Source: Rhypophila decipiens (Eukaryota; Ascomycota; Sordariomycetes; Sordariales; Naviculisporaceae). From it: a DNA stretch of 57,416 nucleotides. The position numbers were made by a program, and so were the translations under genes. Below the pieces are notes generated by a model that was given only the letters and a program-made list of their open reading frames with translations, was not told where the DNA came from and searched no databases. The DNA is taken from positions 1 to 57,416 of the forward strand of contig MU858268.1 of NCBI GenBank assembly GCA_033297075.1. Direction: 5' to 3'. Each line of letters begins with the position of its first letter. The first letter of the stretch is position 1. This document shows, piece after piece, positions 1 to 10,901 of the stretch.

Positions 1-557
1 ACTAGCCAACAGAATTGGCTGTGGTGGCGATAGGAGGGAGGAATGAGTGGCGGTTGTGAAAAGAATCGTGAGTTTATTTTCAGAAAATAAAACTCGTGGC
101 ATTAATGCCAGGGAGTCGTGAGGCAAAAGGCAACAGGGGTATGTAGCCGGGGTGGGGGTGGGTTTAGTATTGTTAAAAAGACGCCTTGGAGGCGGCCAAA
201 ATCGGAGGAAAATTTCCCTCGAAACTACGGATAGATTACATATACATGGTTCTGGCCACTGCCAGAACCATCCATCTGACAATTCCCACAATCACTTACA
301 GTGTTTGATCCAACAGACTTTTTTCAGCCGCAAAAACTTGCATCTGTCGAATAGGGTGATCCCCGGGAATTCACCAAACCACATGCAGTCGTCCTGGAAA
401 TAGGCACCAGTAACCCCGCTTTTCAGCAATAAAGGAAGGCATCAACGACGGACAGTTGAATATTGGCCTGAAGGTATCAAATTTCGCCAAGAAATTGACC
501 CAATCTCCAGACCTATTATTTATTTTTCGTTCACTTTGACCCAGCGCCTCCGACATA
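1..557. other. 5' flank of the first HET gene, no gene seen
   Basis: No reading frame here has recognisable family character. The stretch directly upstream of the ATG at 558 is the presumed promoter and leader of the HET-domain gene. No TATA box or tRNA was recognised. Confidence 0.5.
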
Positions 558-2909
558 ATGGGTCTCTGTGAAGCTTGTCAAGGTGTTAACTTTCTATTGC
601 CACATGTCGCATGCATTTCACAATGCCTGAGAAGACAACGTGTACAAGAGCAGGGAGAAGATGAACGAGAGCTGGATGATTTCCCTGATGAGAGATTTAA
701 GGCGAAGCCCCAGCCTCATCACCTCGATATTACCGAGCTCAAAGAATGCCAGTCGGCACAAGATTGTGGTTTATGCAAGGTTATCCTTGATGCCTTTGAC
801 CAGCATTCATACCGGAACCGAGAAGCCGCAAAGAGTTGTCCGATCTTGATATGTGAGGATGGAATCCGGATTAAGGTGTGCTACCGTTCCAAGGACCGAG
901 ACAGTATGATTAAAATCTGTGGACTGGATGTGTACGTCGATGCTGCCAAAGGTAAGAATGGCTAATGATTTCCCTTCGTTGTTGAGACTCCTGCTCATGT
1001 TGCTGACCTCGGTATTGCTCCCGCAGTGGACTGGTACAGAGACTACTGCAAAGGAATCAAGGGGCACGCATACACCGAAGGAATCAAGCAGCACGAGTAC
1101 ACGCCGGTTCTCAGAACAATGGACAAATACCCGCGCTCAAAAGAACAGATTGCCCTTGCATCGCGTTGGCTGGAGACTTGTCGGAATGATCACGGCGACA
1201 AGTGCCACTGGCCTGGGGGCGAGGTTCCTCGACATCCACCTCCGAAGCGGTTAATCGACGTTAGCGATGACGTTCGTTGTCCATTCCTGATTGAGACTTC
1301 TTCAAGGCCCGGGAACCCTTTTAGGTGGCTCTCGCTAAGCTACTGCTGGGGGGAAGATCCGCCAGCCATCAAACTTACAAGAGAACTCATGGACAGCATG
1401 AAGGCAGGAATTCCACTTTGCGACCTCGATCCAACGATCCGAGACGCAATACTTGTCACAAGAGATCTGGGAATTCCATATATCTGGGTCGATTCGTTGT
1501 GTATCGTCCAAGACGGCGAATGGAACCAGGAAGCCTCCCGAATGAACGATATCTACGGAGGTTCCGAGGCGACACTTGTGGTTGCCAACACGAATAGTGT
1601 CAAGGAATCGTTTCTGAAAGAGCGCGAGTTGCCAAATTATATCCACATCTTGTCATCGAAATCCCACAACTTCCACATATACTTGTCCCCAGAGTGCAAG
1701 AGACCAGACGATCTTGCTGAAGACAGCCAGTGGCATGGTCGAGGATGGACGATGCAAGAGGGTCTGCTCCCACACAGAATATTGTATTACACCTCTTCCC
1801 AGATATTCTGGCGATGCCATGAAGGGCTGAGGTCCGAAAGAGGTGTGACGACGAGGACCAACGATGTCATTTCAAAGAGTGTTCAATATACTGATGCCCA
1901 AATTTGGGATTTTGGATCTGGCTGGCCCCCAGACCTCGCTCGATTCCATCAATTTAAACTTATTGGGTCTTATATTCCATTTGCGAGTCTCCGGGCCGAA
2001 AGTTCCAACTACCGCTTCCATCTATTACACCCCGACTCGTTCCATCCCTGGCTTGATATAATCAAGGAGTACACTTCGAGAAGGTTCACGAAGGAACACG
2101 ATCGCATGGTAGCACTTTCAGGCGTTGCCAAGATTTATGCCGAGGCAATTGCATGCCGTGGCGATGAATATCTCGCCGGACTTTGGAAACCTGATATTAT
2201 TCGAGAGTTGTCATGGTATACAAGGGGCTCACCGCCCACCGCCGACACTAAAGGGACTCCCCAGTCATCACTCGCCATCTTCCCATCCTGGAGCTGGGCC
2301 AGCGCCGGGTGCAAACCAGTATTATTCAGGTGCCACCGCACATACAAGGCCCATGAGCAAGCTCGGGTCATAGAGGCAGACATCCGCCTAGTCGACAAAA
2401 ATGAACCATTTGGTTCAGTAAAAGAGGGCAGCAGCATTACTTTGAAAGGTGCAGTGAAGCACGTACCAAGACTGCGCGACCAGGGAGAGAAATACTTATT
2501 CCCAATCTCCGAGGTGGAACATCACCTGTCAAAGGTTAGCCGCCTAGATGATACCAGCAACAAGAATTCTCCACCACAACGAGGAGACTTCGCAGTCCTC
2601 CAGATGATCAGTACCTTTGAAGGACGAGTGGATCTGATACTGGAGACCACGGGAGACGTGTCCAAAGACGGAGTGCCAATCTACCGGCGAGTAGGAATAC
2701 TCGACATAAGACTTCCGAATGTGGAAGACGTGGCTTCACCGGAATTTCTTAAGAAATTTGAGCACCTGTTTACTGAAGAGGAGAGTTCTGGTTCCGAAGA
2801 ACGAACTGTAGAATATGTGCCAGATTATCTGTGGATAAATGGGAATAGTGATGTGTATCGGGAATTCATTGATGGGGCTTGGAGTGAAGAATCGGTCACG
2901 ATTATTTGA
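558..2909 (+). CDS. HET-domain heterokaryon-incompatibility protein
   Basis: This gene encodes about 758 residues in two exons, 558-951 and 1027-2909. A 75-base GT-AG intron (952-1026) carries the reading frame across as codon GTG. The HET domain is clear: residues 237-240 read YCWG, followed by the WVDSLCI block near 284 and the GWTMQEGLLPHRILYY block near 371. HET domains are known from filamentous ascomycetes as triggers of programmed cell death when incompatible hyphae fuse; the partner of this protein is unknown. The N-terminal 130 residues contain CEAC and CGLC pairs, a cysteine-rich leader common in this family. The start at 558 is the first ATG of the exon-1 frame. Next door lie NLR relics and another HET gene, so the setting suits an allorecognition role. 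No disruption is visible. Confidence 0.9.
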
Positions 2910-3238
2910 AAGGAATTAATTGCATTTCCTTACTGTCCTTGGAATTACTAGCAAGCACCAGACGATTGTCAAGCCTGTATCAATATAGGTACTTTGAAGT
3001 TGCAAGCCCTGAGAAATGAAAAGCTGCCCGCGCGATAGCGAGGGTCTCCTTGACATTTGACGCCTTTAACCTCTCCTATATAGGTACGTACACACTGATA
3101 TGACGGGCCTGCAATTCCCAGGTCATAATAGATGAGTACCTCTCCGTCTATGTACAAACATCACATAACTATTTACAACAACATACATATACTACCCCCC
3201 CCCCCCCCCCTACATCACCTAGTTCTACAAGTTAAACT
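2910..3238. other. Gap between the HET gene and an N-domain/TPR relic, with a poly-C run
   Basis: This stretch holds the 3' flank of the HET gene, then pyrimidine-rich DNA including an uninterrupted run of 16 C at 3195-3210. No gene is supported. The C run marks a place where assembly length may be unreliable. Confidence 0.5.
3195..3210. repeat. Poly-C run (16 C)
   Basis: An uninterrupted homopolymer between the HET gene and the N-domain/TPR relic. Its length may be assembly-dependent. Confidence 0.9.
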
Positions 3239-4054
3239 CTACAACCCCAAACCCACCCCCCTCTTCAAATCCCCCTCCGCCCCCCTCAACATCTCCACCT
3301 CCCCAACATTAAGCACAAGCCCATAATCCTCCTTTAACTCCCCCGCCTCCTCCACAAGCCTCTGCATAACAAGACACCGCCACAGCGCATTCGCCGCCCG
3401 CCCCATATCTCAATGATCATGCCCAAACGCCCGATTCGCCCTCGACAAGATATCCTCATTCAACCCCCGTGCGCTCTCCAACCGCCCCGCCATGCGCCAC
3501 GCTCGCGCAAGCATACGCTCTGTTTCCAGCGTCGCGGGGTGGAGTGAGCCGAGCGTTTCTAGGCGAATTTTGCGTACTTGTTCGTGCATATTCGCTGCTT
3601 TGGTGTAGTCCCCTTATTTTGCTAGTGTGATGGCGAGGTCATCTTTTGCTTGAAGTGTGAAGTGGTTCTTTTCCCAGAGAACCCGGGTGCGGATGGAGAG
3701 GACTTTCTCCTCGACCGAGCGAGCTTTGGCGTAGTCTTTGCCGTGGTAGGCGATTTCCCCGAGGATGCCCATAGCAGAGGCAGCTGCAAGACTATCGGGT
3801 CCGCGGAGATGACTCACGACTGCGAGGCCGCGGGAGGCGAGTTCGAGTGCTTGGGACATGAGTCTCTCGCTGTCCGGACTCAGGGTGACATTGTTGTGTG
3901 TTTCTCGAAGCACGGTTCGGAGTGATTCGAGTTCGAAAAAGAAAGCTCTTGCATTAGATGGGGCGTCCTTCCAATCCAGCCCAAACTGGACGCTTATTTG
4001 GATGAGCTGAGTCGCGACGCCAATGACGCCAAGGATCCCGAACGGGTCAGCCAT
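3239..4054 (-). pseudogene. Broken NLR-type N-domain plus TPR protein (nonsense mutations)
   Basis: Reading from ATG at 4054 gives an N-terminal segment of the kind found at the front of fungal NLR/TPR proteins (MADPFGILGVIGVATQLIQ, then a helical region to about residue 90). It is followed by tetratricopeptide-like repeats with the kinesin-light-chain pattern EKVLSIRTRVLWEKNHFTL. The frame is cut by TAA at 3614-3616, yet the same frame continues as good TPR sequence (GDYTKAANMHEQVRKIRLE) to a second in-frame TGA at 3410-3412, and then to TAG at 3239-3241. Both internal stops are one C-to-T change from a fitting sense codon: CAA for glutamine before GDYTKAAN, and CGA for arginine after FGHDH. 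I read it as an inactivated gene with no frameshift. No NACHT or NB-ARC domain lies between the N-domain and the TPRs, so it was either a short N-domain/TPR protein or an internal deletion. Confidence 0.75.
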
Positions 4055-4389
4055 GTTGATTCTTAAGAGATAGAAAAACTGAACGCAATGACGAAGGGCT
4101 AGATGCCAAGAGAAGAGAAGTCCACCCCAAAATGCGGTCGCTCATTTCGGGGGTTCGCAGATGCCCGAGCCATGGATGTCCAAAAATGGGCGAAAGATTG
4201 AGGGCACAAATGTTTGAATGCCTGATTACCCCGCAACCGCCATCAGTTGGCTTGATGCTTGAGGCAACAATATCTGCTTAGTCACATGACGCGCCGGGTA
4301 GATCATATCCAGCTGCGATAATAGATTTCATCTTCATACCGATTGGCATAAGGTAGGTCGAAATTTGTTTCCAAGCCCAGCTGAAAATT
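4055..4389. other. Gap between two minus-strand relics
   Basis: This holds the presumed promoter of the N-domain/TPR relic and the degraded downstream end of the NACHT relic. No intact gene is visible. Confidence 0.4.
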
Positions 4390-5711
4390 GAGAGAACAAT
4401 AATAAAGGCGAAATCCAAGACTTACTAATACGCCGTTAAGCTGTGTTATGGCGATTACACCCTCCGGCATTGCTCAGAGCAAACTGAGAGCTTCGAGCCA
4501 GTAAAGATACTTTTGCTCGACGAAGGTCTGGACCGCATCTAGTGTGTTGCGCTGCGGCATGCCATTATGAGAAGTCGAGTCGCGGAGATGTCAACCCAGA
4601 ACGCGCACGAGTACCGTACTGAGGCCAGTGGATCAGGAGATGGCGTTTCAACTTCGTTGATTGGGAATCCCGGTGCCTTTAAGCCGTACATATCGCGTCG
4701 CAGTACTGTCAATATCGCATTGAGCGACCTTGAGAATATAGTGTGATTGACAGTTTGCGCTCCCAGAGGGAAGACCTGCTTGAAAGCCTCTCGAGATACT
4801 TGGTGCGTGGCTTTCCCCTGTAGAAAGTCTCTGGCCGACTGGTGGACGAAATAGATATTTTGCTCTCGAAGAGTTAAAAAGGAGCCGCAAAGCCCTATAA
4901 GCTCTTCTAGGTCTGAAATGTCGCCTGCAATCTCAACAAGAGTTGTCAACTCTGGAAGGCTGATGGGTCGGCGAACAATCGTGGTGACGGCGAGTATCTC
5001 CTTGCAGAGATCTGTATCCTCAGAGTCACTAATCTGTTCCATCATTCGCGCATACAAGTCATCCAGGCCGGGCGGAAATGTATGTAACTTTGTTAAAGTG
5101 TGCCGCTTCCGAACCTTAGGGTCCGCAAGGGCTTGGTAGCCAAGGCCACCCAGAGAAATGTGCCCTTCGCGTTGGAGGAGAGATATTCCTGAACGAAGTT
5201 CTCCATTGTGCTGTTTCAGTTGTGACAGGCGCAGGACCTTGTGGCGGATGAATGCTTCTGTTGGTAAAACATGTAGGAAGTGACAAATTGGACCAATGGA
5301 TCTGGCTACCGCAAGCCTATCTGGGGCGTGCAGTAACTGGTGATCTATTTGGGTCTGTCTTGTCTATGTAAAAGCAGAAGGAAGCTATTCTAACGAAGCT
5401 GTAAACAAAAGAGACTATCGACAGGGGGTCTGCCAGCCACGACTTCGTGGCTGGCCAGTTGTGGTGGCGCAGCCAGGAGGTGGCTTGACCGGTTCGCCGT
5501 ATTCGTATTCCAACAGCTTCGACGGCGGCGGTGATGGATTCAGTGTTCAGCTCGAGGAAGAAATACGCCAAGTTGCCACCACCAGCAGTAATCGGTTGCT
5601 CTAGCTCGTCGATGATGCCGCATAGCAGCATCGTCTTGCCCTTGCCAGGATCGCCCTTGATCCAGACAAGTCGGCTCTCTGAGTTATAGCGCCATCGCGG
5701 GAACTCGGGAT
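4390..5711 (-). pseudogene. Degenerate NACHT-type NLR, rearranged and carrying a solo LTR
   Basis: Reading the minus strand from about 5711 gives EFPRWRYNSESRLVWIKG, then the Walker A motif GDPGKGKT and MLLCGIIDELE. The frame jumps near 5558 from LAYFF straight to LELNTESITAAVEA, which normally lies far downstream in NACHT proteins, so the middle of the ATPase domain is deleted. A 257-bp LTR interrupts the next helix. Homology resumes with FIRHKVLRLSQLK, shifts frame near 5200 (VQEYLSSNAKGTFLWVAL), and shifts back near 5132 to a long stretch FPPGLDDLYARMMEQI ... IYFVHQSARDFL. Another shift near 4580 restores LDAVQTFVEQKYLYWLEAL, and an in-frame TGA lies at 4474-4476 where CGA would give SLLRAMPEG. 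A canonical GTAAGT donor follows, then recognisable sequence ends. Repeats such as WD40 or ankyrin are absent. NLRs of this class are STAND ATPases of fungal immunity and allorecognition. Confidence 0.85.
5259..5515. mobile_element. Solo LTR with 5-bp target-site duplication
   Basis: This 257-bp element begins TGTTGG and ends CCAACA, the TG...CA ends of a retrotransposon LTR. It is flanked by the identical 5-mer gcttc at 5254-5258 and 5516-5520. Removing the element and one copy of the 5-mer restores the minus-strand NLR reading AAVEAFIRHKV, which fits the NACHT family, so the empty site is reconstructed in frame. A perfect palindrome with 10-bp arms (ccagccacga at 5433-5442 and tcgtggctgg at 5445-5454) lies inside. 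No polymerase or integrase sequence accompanies it, so this is a solo LTR left by recombination. Five-base duplications suit either Copia or Gypsy elements. Confidence 0.85.
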
Positions 5712-6580
5712 ATCCCCCGAACAGTTGATGGGGCGTACGAGAGGATCTTATCGAAAAGTCGAGATACTAGCCTTGTTAAAAGGCTTCTTTTTCCATATCA
5801 TCGTCGCAGCAGCAAGGCCGCTTACTTTGCAGGAGATAGCTGTTGCTTTAGCGATTCGTCCCATACATCGATCATTTAGCGATCTGGAGCTAGCCCCAGA
5901 GACACGATTCCGCGAGGACGTTAAGGAGCTTTGCGGACTTTTTGTAGCGGTAGTGGACTCGAAAATCTACCTCCTCCATCAAACGGCTCGCGAATTTTTG
6001 GTTAACCAACCATTGTCACCCTCGGCTTCACCTAGCAGCACGGCATTGCAATGGAAGTTTTCGCTTCATCTGAGAGAATCTAATCGCATCCTTGCCGAAA
6101 TCTGTGTGCTGCGGCTCTCCTTCTCAGATTTCAGCCTCCGAGGTCTTCAAGCGAGCCCGACAAGGGAGCAATATATCGCCGAACGCACACTTCTAGGGTA
6201 CGCAGCATATTTCTGGGCTGATCACTTTCGCAATAGTGATTGAGAGAGTTCGGATTGGGTAGTGAAAAAGGCGCTATCCTATTTCGATCCGAAATTACCA
6301 GCTTCTTTCCCATGGTTGAGATATATCAAACCGTTGCGACAGGAGAAAGACCGCAGAGCTTTACGCCACTGATGGTTGCGAGCTATTTTGGGCTTAGCAT
6401 CGTGATAGAGCAGCTGCTTAAGGCCGGCGCCGATGCGAACGCGAAGGACAACGATGGCTGGACACCGCTTCACTGGGCTTCCGAGAATGACCACGACGCC
6501 GTAGTACAGCAGCTTTTTGAGGCCGGCGCCGATGCGAACGCGAACGACGGGTACGACTGGACACCACATCAAATGTGTAG
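5709..6580 (+). pseudogene. 3' half of a NACHT-ankyrin NLR, broken
   Basis: Homology starts abruptly with PRTVDGAYERILSKSRD in one frame. It shifts within the run of T near 5789 and continues as FHIIVAAARPLTLQEIAVAL, then FREDVKELCGLFVAVVDSKI and the hallmark YLLHQTAREFLV. This is the winged-helix/linker region that follows the ATPase in NACHT-ankyrin proteins. An in-frame TGA at 6241-6243 interrupts the frame, which carries on as ESSDWVVKKALSYFDPKL. A further frameshift near 6350 leads to ankyrin repeats: FTPLMVASYFGLSIVIEQLL, then KAGADANAKDNDGWTPLHWA, then a last partial repeat that stops making sense after about 6567. The P-loop half is missing. The fragment starts where the oppositely oriented NACHT relic ends, so the two form a head-to-head chimera of different NLR types. 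Confidence 0.85.
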
Positions 6581-7834
6581 AATAAGGTTGTAGCTTACAA
6601 ACCCACGACGATATGCCATATGAAATATGATATGCTCGTCTTAGGGCATGCCTCTGGTCAAGTACAATTCCTTCAATTTACTTTCCGCCACTGATAAGGT
6701 CTAATTCAGCTCCTGTAATTTTTTTATTCGTGCTCAACTGAACGGTCCGGGAGATGGGATTGCTTTATAATTCTTGATTTTGCCACCAGCGCAGCCTTCG
6801 ACATGCCAACTTGCCACCTATTCGCGCATACCACCTCGCCACTTCTCACTCAGTACCAACGTGCCACATAGTTGGCTGTTCCTACTTGGAAGGCTGTCCG
6901 CTTGCCCTGTATACGCCACTAGTTGACAAAAAGAAGCGGCTGGGCCAAAATTAGTTCCATGAAAGACCATGGAGTGAAAGTTCACTGCTAACGCCACTAC
7001 ACATGCATATATTCCACCGACACACAGCAACCGACCCCACTACACTTACCGCAATCCACTGCGTTTCCTTCATAAGTAAGTTAAAATCATTAATTAATAG
7101 CTAGAGCCTAATACTATAAAAAGTCTACAGTTCTTTTTAGAGTTTTGTAATTTTTATTAGTTAGCAGTTTATTTAGAACTTTAAGTATATTATGAAGCTG
7201 CTAAATAGCTTAATAAAAAAAAGGCATGTCCTCGTTGTGCGTCTTCGATGGAGCTGTCCGCATTTCCACTTCCTTTCGTCAACCCTGTCTCATGTGTGCC
7301 TCCGGCAAACCCTTGCAAACAGACATAAGAGGATAGTCCGGCGGGCAACTCTGTCGAGATATTTTGCACCTAAAAGCTCCCTGTTGCTCAGAAGGATACA
7401 GAATCAGTAGCCATAAGGACAAAAAACCGCAACTTCTGAACAACAGCCGAAGACCAGAAGCTGTCGTTATTATTGAGAGGGCGAGAACGCGTTTCTGGAC
7501 CCGGTAGACCACTTTCTGTTTTGGGGGAAGTTGCTGACTCGGCAAAACGGGGATCACGTGTCGATAACGGTAGACGTCTTGCTCAACGGAGTTTCTTGCG
7601 ATTCCGTTTCCCAACACCGTTTCCCGACACTCCATGTGTACGTGGTGTGATTCTAACATCGCCTTGTGTCATTGATTTCACCAACGCGTTGCAAATTTTT
7701 CTCCTAGCCAACCAAACGCGTTTGCGGCCCTGCTCCGGTGGCGTTTGCAAAGCGCAGTTACCCTTGGCTTGCGGGGAAACGGACAAAACTTTCCCGTTTC
7801 TGGATTACAACACCCAGTCCTCCGCCCAAACCGC
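6581..7834. other. Gene-free, TE-like and AT-rich stretch
   Basis: No coding region is supported. About 7075-7215 is extremely AT-rich (runs such as attaattaatagctagagc), unlike the roughly half-GC neighbourhood and consistent with an old RIP-affected transposon remnant. Three palindromic cores containing ACGCGT occur at 7486-7494, 7683-7690 and 7714-7723. No gene starts nearby on the plus strand, so they are probably not promoter elements. Confidence 0.5.
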
Positions 7835-10334
7835 TCAAACAAGAGTAAATATCTCCATATCCTTCTTCATCTCCCAACCCGCTCCTAACACAGGCTCGTC
7901 CTCTTTATGTTCTACATAACACTCACCTAGAAATCTATAGACCCCTGTCTTAGACTGCCTTTCGAGGTGCCGCAAAGCATACAGAACTCGTCCCCCATGT
8001 AGAAATACAATGACATCTCCCGCTTCCACCCCTGTTGGACACAGCCCAGTGAGCTTCCTTTCCGCCGTGGTGAAAAGACATTTGGTCAGACAGGGGAATT
8101 CTGCGCCGGAAGGGTCGTCGTTGTGGATGGAAAGGTGATCCTTCAGCTGATCCTCTCTCAGCGGGACATCCGAGTCTCCAGGGGCGGCAGTTGTTTCAGG
8201 GCCAACGTCAGCCCCGGTGGGCGTCGTCTCCCGCGACCAGGTGCACAGGCTGGAGGAGGGGTCGAAGATGCGATGAAATATTGCGTGTAGGCTACTACTA
8301 CTAGCGTGATGGTTGGATTTGTCATGGTGCGTGGGAGCGAGGTTGGTGTAAGGGTAGGACGTGATGGCGGTGATTGTGGCGAGGGAGACGCCGGCTAGGA
8401 CGAGATTGAGGGGGTCTGGGGAGGGGAAAAGAACAGGTACTGTGGCTGGGAGGGAGAGGGAGTGTGATAGGGTGTCGCGGAGACCAAGGGTCATGTTTGC
8501 GTAGCGAGCACGGCCGGTTGGGGGGAGGGCCCAGGATGGATAATTGGAGAGATATGAGGTTGGGGGTGGCGTGGCGGGGTGGGAGGGGCGGAGATCCTGC
8601 CAGGTCCTACCAGGGGCGGCGTGTACAGCGGAGAGGATGGCGAGGGACTGGTATTTATTGATCCACCAGAGGGTGAAGTCGACGTAGACTTGGCTGGTGG
8701 TCTTGGTGTAGTTGGGCTGGAGCGGGGCGGGGATTTGGTCCCGTTGATGGGTTTCCTCGCCCAGGCCGAGAAGCGCGAAGATACGGTCCCGGGGGTCGGT
8801 TGCGGCGAGCTCTGCGCCTTCCAGGACAAGGTCAAGAATCTTCATCCGGGGGGTCATTTCATCGGAATGACGAACAGACGAAATGAGATTCTGGTGCTCG
8901 GCGATTCTTGCCCAGAGCGATGGAAGCGACACCTGGGCAATTCCGGGGAATCCCCCGCCCCTCGTGTTGACCATCCAGTAGTTGACGAGCATAACGGCTG
9001 CCCATGAGACCTTTTCCTCGCCAAGATACATGACGGCTTTCTTGGACAACCAAGCTTCTTGGACCACCCAGACGCGCTGGAACCACGGGCGGTTGAAGAA
9101 GGCAGTAAAGAGGCGGGTCAGTCGGGGAAAGAGAGCATTCTGTTCCGACACCGGGAGCTGGTCAGCGAACAACAAGACGCCTCCTTTCGTTTTAGTAGGC
9201 GGTGTGTAGTTCTCGGCAACCTTGTTAATCATGTTTACAGTCTCCTTGGCAGTTGCAGGCTCGGAGCTGTCGACTAAGCCGAGCCACACCACAACTGAGG
9301 CTGCCCTGCTGTAGATTTCTCCCATCATTCCCACCTGGCTACCGCGTTCTGAAACGTCGTCTTGGTTGATGCAAAGTGCATCGATCCAGATAATACGGCA
9401 TGTTGACGTTAATTCCTTGCGAAGATATCGAAGAGCTTCGTTGAGATTGGCTGTGATGGCAAGGGTGGTCTTGGAGCTGTCATGGTCCTTTTGCCCTGAT
9501 GATAGGTTGATGAATCCCTTGCTCGACCCACTTCCCCAGCAGTAGGACAAGGCTTCGAATACCGGCATTTCCGGGGCATCAAGGGCCGATACGATGAAGG
9601 AGCCTGAAAGTTCGTCGTCTGACTCTCCAGGGTCTAGACACAGAAGCCGGATCTCCTTCTTGTAGACAGCGAGTGGCCTGTAGAGAGGATTATGAGCCGC
9701 CTCGCCTGCCGCCTTGGAAACTGCACCGGTACCGATAGGCAGTGGGGCCGCACTAATAGACGGCTCGGACAGCCGGCAATACGCCTCTATGCGAATGGAG
9801 CGGACATGGTTGGACCATCCGGGAAACATAGCTCTTGGGGTTACTTGGATGACATCGCTGTGTCGAATGGACCCCAGAAACTTGCGAGTCGATGAATCGC
9901 TGTTGAAGTCGCTCTCTGCAGACTCTACTTGCCAGACTACGACGTGATGTCGATACTCTCTGCTGGCGAGCTCGTTCTGAAGAATGCACTGCGGGAGAAT
10001 GCGGTCACGGGAAGGGGGCCTAGAAACACTAGCATCGAACCAGCTCCACGAGATTGTGTTTTCGGCCTCGCAGTATCCTGTTCCGGTCACCATGGGTGGC
10101 AGGCACAAATCAGCAAATGGCAGTAGGCTCGGATTATTCATATCGACACCACCAACCTTGATCATGAGATATGACGGTAAAGACGAGCTTCTCAACTTCA
10201 GCAACTTCCTCTGGAATCAACAGCTCCAGATATGGGCGCTGTGGACAGTACTGTGACGTCACGATATCCTCGCAGCGGTTTGCCTCATAGCGTGCCATTC
10301 CATCGGCAGGCGTTGCCTTTTGAGTGAAAGCCAT
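7835..10334 (-). CDS. HET-domain protein with an N-terminal SHDQG/SWSWF module
   Basis: I model two exons, 10334-10157 and 10077-7835, with a 79-base intron (10156-10078) splitting a glycine codon, giving about 806 residues. The intron joins VISHDQG to YCEAENTISWSWFDA. This restores a beta-rich module common in fungal proteins (SHDQGW...SWTWF, ending in PGW.N.V.S.RIE), here at about residues 45-160. Without splicing, the upstream frame stops and this module is lost. The HET domain follows: EALSYCWGS near 234-241, IIWIDALCINQDD near 288-300, MGEIYSRAASVVVWLG near 311-326, then RPWFQRVWVVQEAWL and DPRDRIFALLGL, as in HET-6-type proteins. The role is inferred to be incompatibility signalling. 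The ATG at 10334 is preferred; another in-frame ATG at 10403 would add 23 residues. Confidence 0.85.
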
Positions 10335-10901
10335 GGTCGTAGCTATTTGACAATGGAAAGTGATCGGGTTGAAGACGGAGCATGATAGACCTACACAACT
10401 CATCCCCGTGCGGGGAAGACATCGAGGGTACGCTTGAGGTTCTCATGCATGTCTGCCTAGCCGTGCCTTGAGGAACGAAAGGTCATTTGCCGCGCCCTCC
10501 GACACCAACCCAACTCTCCCCGCTGGTTTGAACTGAAACCAGCAGAAGTAATGCACCCCAAATCCTTCTTAGATCTCCTCACAATGAACTTGGAGTCGAA
10601 CCTGGCCAGTATTGCATAACCACAATGAAAGTTCAATGAGGCTGGCGACAAGAGCCCTTCTGTGCTCTGTGTTTGTTGAGTCGCTGGTTAATATTTACAG
10701 AAACGAGACCGTGTAATCATCAAGACCCATACATACAGCGTACCAGACCAGAACTCGAGGCCTGGTTTCCAACCTGGAAACTTCCAAGCTCAGGTTTCGC
10801 AGACCGATACATGGGCGTAAAATAGAAAAATCCCAAATAAATAAGTAGTCCAACATCATCCAACCAAATATCAGCCCAAAACAATCAACCAACAAGTTAA
10901 C
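10335..10901. other. Gap between the HET gene and a P450 gene
   Basis: This is the presumed promoter of the minus-strand HET gene and the 3' flank of the P450 gene. Nothing else was recognised. Confidence 0.45.

Noticed and set aside
6574..7003. Second LTR candidate with ends tgtgtag and ctacaca at the ankyrin breakpoint
   Set aside because: The flanking five bases (tcaaa and tgcat) do not match, so there is no target duplication and the match of ends may be chance.
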